A DNA stretch of 64,000 bases from Armatimonadota bacterium (GTDB lineage Bacteria; Armatimonadota; Fimbriimonadia; Fimbriimonadales; Fimbriimonadaceae): the NCBI GenBank assembly GCA_025360125.1, contig JANYCU010000045.1, positions 310,001 through 374,000 of the forward strand, in the 5' to 3' direction. Shown one piece after another: positions 17,014-25,451 of this stretch. Position numbers and translations under genes: made by a program. Positions within the stretch are counted from its first letter, which is position 1. Every line of letters starts with the position of its first letter. The notes below the pieces were generated by a model. That model was not told the DNA's origin, did no database searches, and worked only from the letters and a program-made list of their open reading frames with translations.

Positions 17014-17376
17014 ATGACCAAAGCTTTTCCTATTGCCTACCTACTGACTGGGGCGATATTAGGAAGTGCTTTAATCACTCCGGCAATGGCTCAACATCAT
17101 GACATGAACAAATCAATGCACGGATCTCCGTCAGAAATGATGCATATGAGCATGGAGAAGATGACCCATAACATGGGCGGGATGAAAATGAGTGGGGACA
17201 CCGACCGCGACTTCGCGATGATGATGGCAGAACATCACCTGGGAGCAATTCAAATGGCTGAAATCGAAGTCAAGTCCGGCAAGAATTCCGAACTGAAGGC
17301 AATGGCCAAGAAGATGATCGAAGCTCAGAAGAGCGAAAGAACGAAGCTACTGATGCACGCTAAAATGAAGCATTAA
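17014..17376 (+). CDS. Exported DUF305 (CopM-like) protein
   Basis: This protein has about 120 residues starting at MTKAFPIAYLLTG, the methionine that gives a proper signal peptide ending in TPAMAQ; an upstream ATG at 16954 would place 20 polar residues before it. The mature part is Met/His-rich (HHDMNKSMHG, MMHMSMEKM). It contains the DUF305 core with DFAMMMAEHHLGAIQMAE, where the E-H-H residues and methionines bind copper in cyanobacterial CopM-type proteins. It is predicted periplasmic and copper-binding. It stands alone on the plus strand, convergent with the CopB operon. Confidence 0.82.
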   Translation: MTKAFPIAYLLTGAILGSALITPAMAQHHDMNKSMHGSPSEMMHMSMEKMTHNMGGMKMSGDTDRDFAMMMAEHHLGAIQMAEIEVKSGKNSELKAMAKKMIEAQKSERTKLLMHAKMKH

Positions 17377-17521
17377 CTTCGGGGAGCAGCTTGTCAAGGC
17401 AAATCTAAAGGATTGCCTTGGCTGACCGCTTGAGATTAGAGCGTCTTAAGATTGCTTCCTCATCACTCCCTTTCCCGTCCTCGTCATCGGACAATCCTTT
17501 TTGTCTGCTTCATTTGGTCCA

Positions 17522-17737
17522 TCATTGCTTGTTGGGAGGCTCAGCTAAATATCCACCCAAGAGAAGTTGCTCGCGCATCTCTAGCGGAGTAGCTGGGGCT
17601 TCGTAGAGAACGTCCACAACGAGATCTTCTTTATGAACGTGCGCTACCCGAACACCGTCGATCATCTCGAGGGCATTTTTAACGTTATGGACACAACCAT
17701 CGCAATGCACGTTTTGAAGTTGGATAGTTTCTTTCAC
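17522..17737 (-). CDS. HMA-domain metallochaperone (CopZ-like)
   Basis: This 71-residue HMA domain has the metal motif HCDGC at residues 11-15 (C12, C15), replacing the more usual MxCxxC with HCxxC. The beta-alpha-beta-beta-alpha-beta pattern is complete. It likely carries Cu(I) or another soft metal to the P-type ATPase encoded upstream in the same operon. It is the last gene of the leftward operon that begins at 23212, overlapping the preceding gene by 4 nt. Confidence 0.85.
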   Translation of the reverse strand: MKETIQLQNVHCDGCVHNVKNALEMIDGVRVAHVHKEDLVVDVLYEAPATPLEMREQLLLGGYLAEPPNKQ

Positions 17738-18405
17738 TTGGCTGGGCCCCCTTTGTCCTGAGTTCCGAGAGTCACCTTTGGAAAGAACCGCGGCACTCTC
17801 TTCGCGTATGTCTCATATTTGCTCTGCAGTTCGGCTCGTACATCCGCCTCCTCCCTCAAGGCTAGTCGTGTATACATCACGACCAGAATCGGAAACATCA
17901 CTAGTGTTATGATCGTTGGCCATTGGAGTAAGAAGCCAAACATGACCAAAATAAAGCCTGCGTATTGAGGATGGCGGATGATTCGATACGGCCCGTTAAC
18001 CGCAAGAGTCTTGTCCTTCTGGGCGCGGAGGAGTACGCTCCACGCCGAGGAAACGATCCAAAAGCCTCCAATAATGAATATCTCACTTGCAATATGGATC
18101 GGATTCCAGTGAGGATCACCCTTCCAGCCAAGGACGGAATACCAGAGATGACCCATATCGTGGGTGTATAAGTTCATCCCTGGAAACCTGGACTGAAGCC
18201 AGGGAGCTAAGAAATAAATGGTCAGCGGAAATCCATACATTTCAGTGAATAGCGCGATGATAAAGGCCGAAAAGGCTCCAAATGACCGCCAGTCTCGCTT
18301 CGACTGAGGTTTAGCAAAGCTAAAGGCGAACATGATGAAGAGAAGGCTATTGATGATGACGAGGGGCCATAGGCCGTAACCGGGGGTAGAGGATTCGTGT
18401 GGCAT
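17734..18405 (-). CDS. Membrane isoprenylcysteine methyltransferase-like protein
   Basis: This 223-residue integral membrane protein has about six hydrophobic segments. Its C-terminal NGPYRIIRHPQYAGFILVMF is the SAM-binding signature of the ICMT/PEMT family. Bacterial members of unknown substrate occur repeatedly in copper operons beside DUF2933 and HMA genes, as here. It is tightly packed, with a 4-nt overlap with the HMA gene and 8 nt after the DUF2933 gene. The true substrate is unknown. Confidence 0.8.
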   Translation of the reverse strand: MPHESSTPGYGLWPLVIINSLLFIMFAFSFAKPQSKRDWRSFGAFSAFIIALFTEMYGFPLTIYFLAPWLQSRFPGMNLYTHDMGHLWYSVLGWKGDPHWNPIHIASEIFIIGGFWIVSSAWSVLLRAQKDKTLAVNGPYRIIRHPQYAGFILVMFGFLLQWPTIITLVMFPILVVMYTRLALREEADVRAELQSKYETYAKRVPRFFPKVTLGTQDKGGPAK

Positions 18406-18413
18406 GGTAACTC

Positions 18414-18659
18414 CTAGTGTTGATGACCGCCGGAAGAGCCAGAGTCACCCTTGTTTTCAGCTTCAGCATCTCCATCGTGGGAACCGTGCCCCTTGTGCAT
18501 GAAAAAGTGCATGAATGGGCAAATCAGCAGAAATCCATAAGGGAGAAACCCGAAGAAATGTGCCCGATGCTCAGTTAGGAGAAAGAAGAGCAAAACGGCG
18601 AGAAGTGCTATAGCGCAGGCTCCGGGCCAGGTTCGCCAGAAGCTGGGAACGGTTTTCAT
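18414..18659 (-). CDS. DUF2933 small membrane protein
   Basis: This 81-residue protein has two hydrophobic segments (about 12-28 and 34-50), the family stretch CPFMHFFMHKGHG and a His/Gly/acidic tail ending in GGHQH. DUF2933 proteins are short, His-tailed membrane proteins found in copper and heavy-metal operons; their function is not established. The ATG overlaps a possible small upstream frame by 4 nt. Confidence 0.82.
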   Translation of the reverse strand: MKTVPSFWRTWPGACAIALLAVLLFFLLTEHRAHFFGFLPYGFLLICPFMHFFMHKGHGSHDGDAEAENKGDSGSSGGHQH

Positions 18660-18790
18660 CCCTTACGTCCTTTACTTTCCCAGACATCGCAGTGTGGGGC
18701 CAAAACCAACCACATTAACCAGGCGACCGACCTGCTTGAGACGAAGCTCACCTTGCCGGCCCGTGACAGATTGAATTCCTGAGTGTTCAT
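18656..18790 (-). CDS. Possible 44-residue small protein in the copper operon
   Basis: A short frame starting at ATG (18790, GGG about 9 nt upstream) contains one hydrophobic stretch (VAWLMWLVLAPH). It ends in a TGA that overlaps the DUF2933 start as ATGA. The translational-coupling geometry is the only support; composition is otherwise unremarkable and no family is recognised. It may be chance. Confidence 0.28.
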   Translation of the reverse strand: MNTQEFNLSRAGKVSFVSSRSVAWLMWLVLAPHCDVWESKGRKG

Positions 18791-18801
18791 AGTGTTTTGC
18801 C

Positions 18802-19599
18802 CTACCATTTGAGATCGAATTGGAGAATGAACCTTGAGCCAAAGTCTTTGCGGGAGCTGATGGGCGTCTGGTAGGCAATCCCCACCATAGAGTTTTTGCC
18901 TGTCCTAAATTTCGGACCAGCCAAGATGTCTAAGGTCGGCATTTCCCTTAACTCGGCCGTTCCTATCAGTTCAACGATTGGAAAGAAGCTGGGCATTGTC
19001 TGGCAAACGTAGGCGATACTTCCTTCGAACTTTCTCTCGAAAAGGTTGTAGTGAAATGCGCCATCGAAAGTGCCGTGCTTCTGGGCAAGAGCTGACGAGA
19101 AGCCAATAACAGTTTTGACTCCGCTCCCCGATCGACGGGTGGGAAACTCAATTTCAAGCATCGGACTAATTCCGCTCATACCGTCCATGCTTCGGATCGC
19201 GGCGTATTGGAACATCACTTCCGCTTCATTGCCAGTCGTGAATTCGTCGCTCCGAAAGTTCACGCCTAGACGATCCGACAAACCACACATATATTGAAAT
19301 GAGAAGTCAGGCGTCGAACGCCCTCCGGCACTCGTTCTCAAGCCAGATAAGCTCAAGCTATGGGTGCCAAATGCTTGGGGCATTCCCATATGGGTAAAGA
19401 AGGGCATGACCATTTCATACTGCTCACCCATCTGCATCTTGTCATTAGACATCTTGTCCTGGGGCATTTTGCCGCTTGGAATGTCTTGATGATTATTGTC
19501 TTGCTGAATCGTTTTTGAGTCAGGAGTTTCAGACGCCGAAGCTAAGCCGGACGTGGTCAAAAGTAGTATTGACCAAAGTAATGGTTGTTGTAGTTTCAA
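18802..19599 (-). CDS. Outer-membrane beta-barrel-like protein with Met/His-rich N-terminus
   Basis: This 265-residue protein has a signal peptide ([20 protein letters not shown]). A Met/Lys/Asp-rich segment follows ([18 protein letters not shown]), then an alternating beta pattern to a terminal aromatic residue (DLKW), typical of outer membrane barrels. It overlaps the P-type ATPase by 4 nt, so metal export to or through the outer membrane is plausible. No specific family is recognised beyond transporter-like OMPs of copper clusters. Confidence 0.65.
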   Translation of the reverse strand: MKLQQPLLWSILLLTTSGLASASETPDSKTIQQDNNHQDIPSGKMPQDKMSNDKMQMGEQYEMVMPFFTHMGMPQAFGTHSLSLSGLRTSAGGRSTPDFSFQYMCGLSDRLGVNFRSDEFTTGNEAEVMFQYAAIRSMDGMSGISPMLEIEFPTRRSGSGVKTVIGFSSALAQKHGTFDGAFHYNLFERKFEGSIAYVCQTMPSFFPIVELIGTAELREMPTLDILAGPKFRTGKNSMVGIAYQTPISSRKDFGSRFILQFDLKW

Positions 19600-21797
19600 T
19601 TGGAACCTCGTAATACAGGGGTTGCAACAGCCGACCCCAAATTCACAAAACGCTTTTCTGTACGCTTTAGCAGGACGGCGTTGGTCGCAACGAACACCGA
19701 CGACATCGACATTAGCAAAGCACTAATCTCGGGCTTAAGACTCCAACCAAGGCTGGAATAAAAAACACCCGCAGCAACCGGTATGGCGGCAAGGTTGTAA
19801 ACGCTTGCCCAAACCAAGTTCTGCTTCATCTTGAGCACCGTCGCCTTGCTCAGGATGATGGCGTTTACCGCGTCAAGTGGATCGGATCGCATGAGCACGA
19901 TGTCTGCGGTCTCAATCGCAACGTCGGTTCCTGCGCCAATCGCGATCCCAATGTCTGCCTGAGCGAGCGCTGGAGCATCGTTAATGCCATCACCGACCAT
20001 GGCAACAAATTTGCCTTCGGTCTGAAGTTGTTTAACATACTCAGCTTTCTTTGCAGGTAATACTTCGGAGAATACGCGTTTGATGCCAACTTCTTTTGCG
20101 ACCGCGTCACCAGTCGCCTTGTTGTCACCGGTCATAAGCACTACCTCGATTCCGAGATCCGTCATCTCCTTTACGAATCGACCAGCATTGGCCTTGATGG
20201 GATCAGCGGCGGCAAGGATGCCAGAGAATTTGCCATCGATGCCAACGTACATCAGAGTCCTGGCTTTGCTAAGGAGGTCTTTTTCAGCCTCATCGATTCC
20301 CGCCAAGCTCACACCTTGTTCTTCGAGAAGCTTTTTACGACCCACGAGAACTGTCTTGCCTTCGATCGTTGCCTTAAGTCCAAGCCCAGTTACGTTTTCG
20401 AAGTTTGACACTGCGAGCAGATTCAGGTCCTTTTCTTTTGCCGCTTCAATAATTGAAAGCGCCAGTGGATGGCTTGAATTTGCCTCTGCCGATGCAGCGT
20501 ACTGGACCAATTGAGCCGCATCTTGGCCATCTGTGACTTTGATGTCGGTAACTTTTGGCTTGCCCTCCGTTAAGGTTCCGGTCTTGTCGACGACAATCGC
20601 TTGGACTTTTGCCGTTTGTTCAAGTGTGACGGCATCTTTAATTAGCACATTGTGCTTTGCGCCAAGACCAATACCGACCGCAACCGCAGTGGGCGTAGCT
20701 AGCCCAAGTGCATCGGGACATGCAATAACAATAGCCGAGATCGCGAAGGTCAGGGCGGCCGCAAATGGAATGCCTGCCCCAAACTTCCACGCGATAAATG
20801 TGATAAGGCCAGATCCGGTAGCAATCACGACCAAATATGCGGCAGCACGGTCTGCGATCCGCTGACCTGGCGCTTTCGAACTTTGCGCCGTTTCAACCAA
20901 TTTCGTGATTTGTGCAAGAACGGTATCTCCACCTACTTTGGTTGCCTTCAAATGAAGGACCCCGGAAGTGTTAACAGAACCTCCGACAACCATGTCGCCA
21001 GGCCCCTTCTCAACAGGCAAGCTTTCACCGGTAACCAGAGCCTCGTCCACTGGGGATGCGCCTTCCGTGACTTGGCCATCAACGGGAATTTTTTCACCCG
21101 GCTTTACAATTAAAGTGTCACCAACAACAACATCCTTGGTTGCTATCTTTTGCTCTTGACCATCGCGAATCACGACCGCCATTGGTGGAACTAAATTGAA
21201 GAGAGCCGTGAGGGCATCGGACGTACCTCGACGGGACTTCATCTCCATCCAATGGCCGAAAAGGACAAATGTCACAAGCATTGCCGATGCCGCGTAGAAC
21301 ACCATCGAGTCTGGCGCAAGGCTCAAATAGACGCTGGATAAATAGGACGCCAAGACGCCCAACGCAATAAGGACAGACATGTCTAATTTGCGGTTCTGGA
21401 GTGCGAAGTAACTGCCTTGAATAAAAATCCAGCCGCAGTAGAATACGACAGGCGTGGTCAACAGGAAGAGAATGAGATGCTGAAGATGGCCCGCTATCGG
21501 GACCGGAAGTCCCGGAATCTCGCCCGAGAGCCACGCGATCGGAATGGTGAGGCCAAGCGCAACCCAAAAGCGATTTCTTATGTCGATTTCCATTGACGCG
21601 GCCATCTTAGGATCAGACATCATTCCTAGGTGCTGATGACCAGAGTGCGAAGTCATATTCATTCCAGGCATGGCACTATGGTCATGTGCTGGTTGCTGCC
21701 CATCCGTCCTCGATGGGGGCTTCGACATGTCCATCGGTGGCATGGAGCTAAGGTCATGTCCTTGATGGTGAGCATGGCTATGTTCGTCTGTTTTCAT
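19596..21797 (-). CDS. CopB-like heavy-metal P1B-type ATPase with CPD motif
   Basis: This 733-residue P-type ATPase has a His/Met-rich N-terminus (residues 1-70, no CxxC HMA domain), eight predicted membrane segments, TGES at 256-259, DKTGT at 404-408, a SSHPLA nucleotide-binding motif and GDGINDAP. The transmembrane metal motif reads CPD (360-362, [13 protein letters not shown]), instead of CPC (CopA) or CPH (CopB). This change in membrane ligands may shift metal preference; the His-rich tail and neighbours still argue for copper. It is in a leftward operon, overlapping the CBS gene and the outer membrane gene by 4 nt each. Confidence 0.92.
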   Translation of the reverse strand: MKTDEHSHAHHQGHDLSSMPPMDMSKPPSRTDGQQPAHDHSAMPGMNMTSHSGHQHLGMMSDPKMAASMEIDIRNRFWVALGLTIPIAWLSGEIPGLPVPIAGHLQHLILFLLTTPVVFYCGWIFIQGSYFALQNRKLDMSVLIALGVLASYLSSVYLSLAPDSMVFYAASAMLVTFVLFGHWMEMKSRRGTSDALTALFNLVPPMAVVIRDGQEQKIATKDVVVGDTLIVKPGEKIPVDGQVTEGASPVDEALVTGESLPVEKGPGDMVVGGSVNTSGVLHLKATKVGGDTVLAQITKLVETAQSSKAPGQRIADRAAAYLVVIATGSGLITFIAWKFGAGIPFAAALTFAISAIVIACPDALGLATPTAVAVGIGLGAKHNVLIKDAVTLEQTAKVQAIVVDKTGTLTEGKPKVTDIKVTDGQDAAQLVQYAASAEANSSHPLALSIIEAAKEKDLNLLAVSNFENVTGLGLKATIEGKTVLVGRKKLLEEQGVSLAGIDEAEKDLLSKARTLMYVGIDGKFSGILAAADPIKANAGRFVKEMTDLGIEVVLMTGDNKATGDAVAKEVGIKRVFSEVLPAKKAEYVKQLQTEGKFVAMVGDGINDAPALAQADIGIAIGAGTDVAIETADIVLMRSDPLDAVNAIILSKATVLKMKQNLVWASVYNLAAIPVAAGVFYSSLGWSLKPEISALLMSMSSVFVATNAVLLKRTEKRFVNLGSAVATPVLRGSN

Positions 21798-22174
21798 TTC
21801 GAATCCCTACCGCAGCCACAATCACAAAATATTCCGACTACTTGACCCGAAAAATTTTGAACGACTAATCGGTTGACCTTGCGGATTTGCATAACAAGCA
21901 ATGCGTTGGCTACGTTTCGATCATCGCTAATCCTTACGGGCTGGTTGTTCATGACTTCAAATACCTTAGTTAAATCTGCGGGAAGGGATTGTGCGATTGC
22001 TTTTGCGACAAGGTCTCGATAACTTAAAAGGCCGACGATCCTGTCCTCATCCATTACGAGAATTGCAGGTACGTCAGCTTCTATCATTCTCTTCGCGGCG
22101 GCGCGAATTGACTCATTGGGTCCAATCGAAACCACGGGTTGCATAACTTCTCGCAATCTCTGTGCATTCATCAC
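21794..22174 (-). CDS. Two-CBS-domain protein with Cys-rich tail
   Basis: This 126-residue protein consists of a tandem CBS pair ([20 protein letters not shown] to [15 protein letters not shown]). It ends in a short [11 protein letters not shown] tail with three cysteines. CBS pairs bind adenine nucleotides and regulate partners; the Cys tail suggests metal or redox responsiveness, which is an inference. The stop overlaps the ATPase start by 4 nt, so the two are probably translated together and might interact. Confidence 0.85.
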   Translation of the reverse strand: MMNAQRLREVMQPVVSIGPNESIRAAAKRMIEADVPAILVMDEDRIVGLLSYRDLVAKAIAQSLPADLTKVFEVMNNQPVRISDDRNVANALLVMQIRKVNRLVVQNFSGQVVGIFCDCGCGRDSK

Positions 22175-22185
22175 ATGCTCTTTAC

Positions 22186-22749
22186 CTAATGGCAGCCAGC
22201 AGGTTTCTTGTCTTTGGTCGAATAGGAATCGACGCGTGTAGCCGCGGTCTCCGACAAAATATCTTTTGCTCGTTGAACTTCTGAATCGTTCCCGTGAGCA
22301 ATCACTAGAAAGCCACCAGCTTTCAAAGCCGTTTCATATTGAATGACGGAGTCCTTAGGAATGCCGAGGCTTACAAGAGTTCCACCAACGAGACCGATCG
22401 CTCCCCCGATGAGTGCTGATTCCAAGACGGCTATGATATAACCTGCAAAGATCAGTTGACCAAATCCAGGAATAATAAAGAAGGCTGATCCAGTTAGCAG
22501 GCCCCAGACAGTTCCCCAGAAAGCACCCATTTGCCCCCAAGACACGATTCGATCACTCGTATGAATGAATCCTACGGGGTGCTCTTCGCTCTTGTAGTCT
22601 TGCCCAACGATGCTAAGGTTTTTTAGGTTATATCCTGCATCGCTCAGCTTTTTGATGGCGGCATGTGCTTGGTCGTGGGCTACATAGACGGCAACTGTAT
22701 GGTCGGTAAGAGCGACGGTGGTATCGATTGGGGTTGCGGATTCATTCAT
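22186..22749 (-). CDS. General-stress-protein-like membrane protein (YflT/DUF1269-like)
   Basis: Start placed at the ATG at 22749 (MNESATPIDTT), which has a purine-rich site upstream; an upstream in-frame extension would overlap the cupredoxin gene and has no homologous character. The 187-residue product has an N-terminal alpha/beta module (VAVYVAHDQAHAAIKKL), typical of general stress proteins. Two Gly-rich membrane hairpin segments follow (LLTGSAFFIIPGFGQLIF, ALIGGAIGLVGGTLVSLG). Such proteins frequently sit in heavy-metal operons; their role is unknown. The C-terminus ends PAGCH. Confidence 0.72.
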   Translation of the reverse strand: MNESATPIDTTVALTDHTVAVYVAHDQAHAAIKKLSDAGYNLKNLSIVGQDYKSEEHPVGFIHTSDRIVSWGQMGAFWGTVWGLLTGSAFFIIPGFGQLIFAGYIIAVLESALIGGAIGLVGGTLVSLGIPKDSVIQYETALKAGGFLVIAHGNDSEVQRAKDILSETAATRVDSYSTKDKKPAGCH

Positions 22750-22789
22750 GATATTTCTTTCTCGATTGGTTGTGGTTTGGACTGGTCGA

Positions 22790-23212
22790 TTAGTTGACGA
22801 TAACCTTGCCTTGTAACATGCCCATGCTGCAGGTAAATGGAATCTCGCCCTTGGTCTGTGGTGTGAACTTGATGACAACGGACTTTCCAACGGCAACGTC
22901 CTTGCTGATTTTCAGGGACCTGAAGACGACCGTTCCACCGCAGCCAAGGTTCTTGCCACCAGTAAATGTCAGTTCCACGGGTTTGCCCTGCTTGACAGAA
23001 ATCTGGCCAGGGATATATCCACCGTTAATGAGGATCGAGGCAGTTTGCTTGTCCTTAAGCTGCTTTGCTGGTACAGCCTTGTCTCCCGGGCTGAGATTTG
23101 TCATTGCGCCACCGCAACATGCCATGCCGCCTTTTTGTGCGGACGCGGCAGAAAGTAGCAGGGCCGCAGCGATTGCGGCAGGTACAACGAAGATACTTGA
23201 TAGGTTTTTCAT
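22790..23212 (-). CDS. Exported cupredoxin-like protein
   Basis: This 140-residue protein has a signal peptide (residues 1-25) and a short Cys motif (MACCGGAM). A cupredoxin-type beta domain follows, with GGYIPGQISVKQGKPVEL, GCGGTVVF and the C-terminal FTCSMGMLQGKV. The Cys and Met pairs at GCGG and CSMGM are the copper-binding residues of this cupredoxin subfamily, often found beside or fused to CopB-type ATPases. It is the first gene of the leftward eight-gene operon and lies divergent to a thioredoxin-like fragment across the iteron-bearing control region. Confidence 0.83.
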   Translation of the reverse strand: MKNLSSIFVVPAAIAAALLLSAASAQKGGMACCGGAMTNLSPGDKAVPAKQLKDKQTASILINGGYIPGQISVKQGKPVELTFTGGKNLGCGGTVVFRSLKISKDVAVGKSVVIKFTPQTKGEIPFTCSMGMLQGKVIVN

Positions 23213-23276
23213 TTCTTTTTAGGCGCATTCCGCGCCGATATGTCAATATGATGGGCTAGGTTTCGTTCTGGTTCAA

Positions 23277-23328
23277 GTCGTCTCTTAGGTGTCATCCTTG
23301 TGGTGTCGTCCCTTCGGATGGCACGGTG
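23277..23328. promoter_or_regulatory. Divergent control region, copy 1 (three GTC(G/A)TC iterons)
   Basis: GTCGTC at 23277, GTCATC at 23291 and GTCGTC at 23305 are spaced exactly 14 bp apart, then CCCTTCGGATGGCACGGTG. The same array with the same order and spacing occurs at 24076-24127; the last 40 bp match at 32 positions. It lies between the divergent cupredoxin gene (start 23212) and the short plus-strand frame (23351). It is most simply read as the binding array of one regulator. Confidence 0.6.
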
Positions 23329-23350
23329 CATCAAAGGTAAACAGCCTTCA

Positions 23351-23488
23351 ATGAGCACAGTGGAAGTTTTTACGGTTAGTTGTCGGCTATGTGATGCAGC
23401 AGTAGATGTTGTTGAAGAAGCGGTTTCCTCCTGCGGATGCGAGGTCATAGAGCGAAGTATTAACGGTCGAGAACCGATGCTAAATTAA
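23351..23488 (+). pseudogene. Truncated thioredoxin/glutaredoxin-like protein
   Basis: A 45-residue frame begins MSTVEVFTVSCRLCDAAVDV, the beta1-CxxC-alpha1 opening of small thioredoxin-fold proteins. It ends after SINGREPMLN, where family members continue for another 35-40 residues through the cis-Pro strand. The stop and the following sequence do not restore the fold in another frame as far as I could read. The 14-bp iteron region lies directly upstream. Either a decayed gene or a genuinely short CxxC peptide. Confidence 0.5.
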
Positions 23489-23673
23489 GCCTTACCGTCT
23501 CCGCTTTGAACCCTGTGTTGTACAGGATTATCGTGGAGACGGACTCGAGATGGTCGTCTGCGACTTTGCGGAAGTCGATCAAGACCAGCATCCTTCCTTC
23601 TTATGGCGCGACGCCTAGATGATCGCATAGCGTGGATTTCATTCGAGAAGGATTCAATGGCCCACCGCTTCGA

Positions 23674-24003
23674 CTAAACCTTGGATTCCTCGGCGTTTCG
23701 GCAAGCGGTCGCACAGGCCCTGCAAGCTTCTGCGCATGTCTTGCAAATGTCCATGTGGTCAGCACCCTTTTCACATTCGGTAGCACACGCTTCACAGGCG
23801 GAAATGCACGAACCTGAGGCCGAGTGATCGCCCTTGGCCAGACCCTCACTATGCTGATCGCATATTGTGGAACATTCCTCGCATAGTTTCACGCAGTGAT
23901 CCATTCCTCCCATTTCTTCGCACTCCTTGGCGCAATCACGACAGATAGGGGCACATGATTCGCATGCGTCGATACAGCTTTGTACTTCTTGAGTAATAGT
24001 CAT
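23674..24003 (-). CDS. csp: Cytosolic copper-storage protein (Csp, DUF326)
   Basis: Start placed at 24003 (MTITQEVQSC), with AGGA upstream; the longer frame adds 24 residues unlike the family. The 109-residue product has 19 cysteines arranged as repeated CxxC and CxxxC along four helices (for example CIDACESCAPICRDC), the pattern of Csp four-helix bundles that store many Cu(I) ions inside the bundle. No signal peptide, so a Csp3-like cytosolic form. It is divergent from the MFS gene across the second iteron region. Confidence 0.92.
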   Translation of the reverse strand: MTITQEVQSCIDACESCAPICRDCAKECEEMGGMDHCVKLCEECSTICDQHSEGLAKGDHSASGSCISACEACATECEKGADHMDICKTCAEACRACATACRNAEESKV

Positions 24004-24075
24004 CTTAGTTTTTCCTGGACCACGCACTTTGAGTAGTCCGCGGTACATCATGGACTGGGAAATTGTTGCCCGCAA

Positions 24076-24127
24076 GTCGTCTTTTATGTGTCGTCCAAGT
24101 CATGTCGTCCCTTTGGAGGGCATGGTG
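24076..24127. promoter_or_regulatory. Divergent control region, copy 2 (three GTCGTC iterons)
   Basis: GTCGTC occurs at 24076, 24090 and 24104 (14-bp period), followed by CCCTTTGGAGGGCATGGTG, in which CCCT/AGGG forms a short inverted repeat. It lies between the copper-storage gene (minus) and the MFS gene (plus) and parallels copy 1. On the minus strand the bases past the iterons (CTTG..., CCAGTCCATGATG) also resemble those at copy 1, suggesting duplicated promoters. Confidence 0.6.
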
Positions 24128-24204
24128 AGCACTAAATTACGAAGGGCTACAAACTGGTACGGTCTAAATGTGGGCGCGAGGATCGATCTTAACCGCCATT
24201 TCCC

Positions 24205-25431
24205 ATGACGCACAACAAACGAATCGTTTTCTTGCTTGTCTCGATTTTCATTGCCGGAATTGGCCTAGGAATCACTTTGCCTGTGCTTCCCTTTTACGCA
24301 GAGCGCCTTATGGGCACGTCGAAAACGCTTCAAAATGCAATGCCGATCCATGTCACGGGGCTAACGAGCACTTATGCACTGATGCAGTTCCTTTTTGGTC
24401 CTTTCTGGGGCGCACAATCCGACCGACTGGGCCGGAAGAACCTGATTTGCATCGGTATTTTGGGAGCCGCAGTCAGCCAGGTGCTTTTTGGACTTTCAAA
24501 TTCGTTGTTGCTCCTGTACGCAGCGCGTATTCTCGGTGGTGTCCTTTCGGCTTCCTTGCTTCCGGCTGCAACCGCATACGTCGCTGATTTAAGCAACGAC
24601 GAAAACCGCTCCAGTTACATGGCTTGGCTTGGCACAGTATCGAGCCTTGCAACAGTTGCTGGCCTAGCTTTTGGGGGAGCCATCTCCGCGGCCGACCTTC
24701 ACCTTAAATTATTGTTTTTCCATCTGAGAATTGACGGCTTTTCAGTGCCTTTCTTTGCTGCTGCGCTCCTCATGACGGTAACAGCAATAGGAGCATGGTT
24801 CTGGTTGCCAGAATCTGAGTCCCAATCAACTAATGCAATTTCGCCGCCTTCTGTGTCCTGGCTTTCGTTGGCTCGTGCGCTATGGCCTATCCTTATTCTC
24901 GCGCTTGCCGGTCAGATTGCGCTGACCGCGTTTGAGGCGACGTTTCCACTCTATGCCCAAGTGCAGTTCGGATACGGAGCAAAAGAAGTCGGGTCTGTAT
25001 TCATGATTTGTGGATCGGTTATGGCTGTATTTCAAGTAATCGTCGTAACTTACGCTTCCCGCCGCGTAAGCGGTGCGATCCAGCTCAGTCTGGGTTTTGC
25101 CATGATGGGAGTTGGCATAATGCTCCTCAGCTTTGCTCATCAATTCAGTGTGATCCTGATGCTCGTGGCCGTTCTCGCACTGGGAATGGCGTTCATTGCA
25201 CCAAATCTTGCCGCTTTGTCGGCGAAGGATCGTGGTAATCACACTGGGGCAGCTATAGGCTTATTGAGCGGTGCAAATAGCCTCGGCCAGGTCGGTGGAC
25301 CGCTGATCGGAGGCATCCTTTACGCATGGAGAATTGAGGCGCCCTATGCTGTAGGCGGATTACTGATGGTTGTAATCGCGATCGCAACCCAGGCAATGCG
25401 GCGCAAACTCAGCCCGGTTCCTAAGACTTAG
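24205..25431 (+). CDS. MFS efflux transporter (TetA-like)
   Basis: This 408-residue, 12-segment major facilitator has the N-terminal GLGITLPVLPFYAERL typical of the TetA/DHA1 group. The loop 2-3 motif A reads GAQSDRLGRKN, and the mid-protein motif C region lies around GGVLSASLLPAATAYVAD. It exports a small molecule by proton antiport; the substrate is not predictable from sequence, and tetracycline resistance should not be assumed. Its placement opposite the copper-storage gene and behind the shared iterons suggests metal- or stress-linked control. Confidence 0.85.
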   Translation: MTHNKRIVFLLVSIFIAGIGLGITLPVLPFYAERLMGTSKTLQNAMPIHVTGLTSTYALMQFLFGPFWGAQSDRLGRKNLICIGILGAAVSQVLFGLSNSLLLLYAARILGGVLSASLLPAATAYVADLSNDENRSSYMAWLGTVSSLATVAGLAFGGAISAADLHLKLLFFHLRIDGFSVPFFAAALLMTVTAIGAWFWLPESESQSTNAISPPSVSWLSLARALWPILILALAGQIALTAFEATFPLYAQVQFGYGAKEVGSVFMICGSVMAVFQVIVVTYASRRVSGAIQLSLGFAMMGVGIMLLSFAHQFSVILMLVAVLALGMAFIAPNLAALSAKDRGNHTGAAIGLLSGANSLGQVGGPLIGGILYAWRIEAPYAVGGLLMVVIAIATQAMRRKLSPVPKT

Positions 25432-25451
25432 CTGATACCTCTTCGATGGTT

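Noticed and set aside
23209-23448. Minus-strand 79-residue frame overlapping the cupredoxin start as ATGA
   Set aside because: Low-complexity Ser/Thr/Arg composition and position across the iteron control region and the opposite thioredoxin-like frame make it a shadow.
24205-25431. Tetracycline resistance gene
   Set aside because: Only general TetA/DHA1 MFS features are visible; the substrate cannot be assigned and the setting is metal-related.
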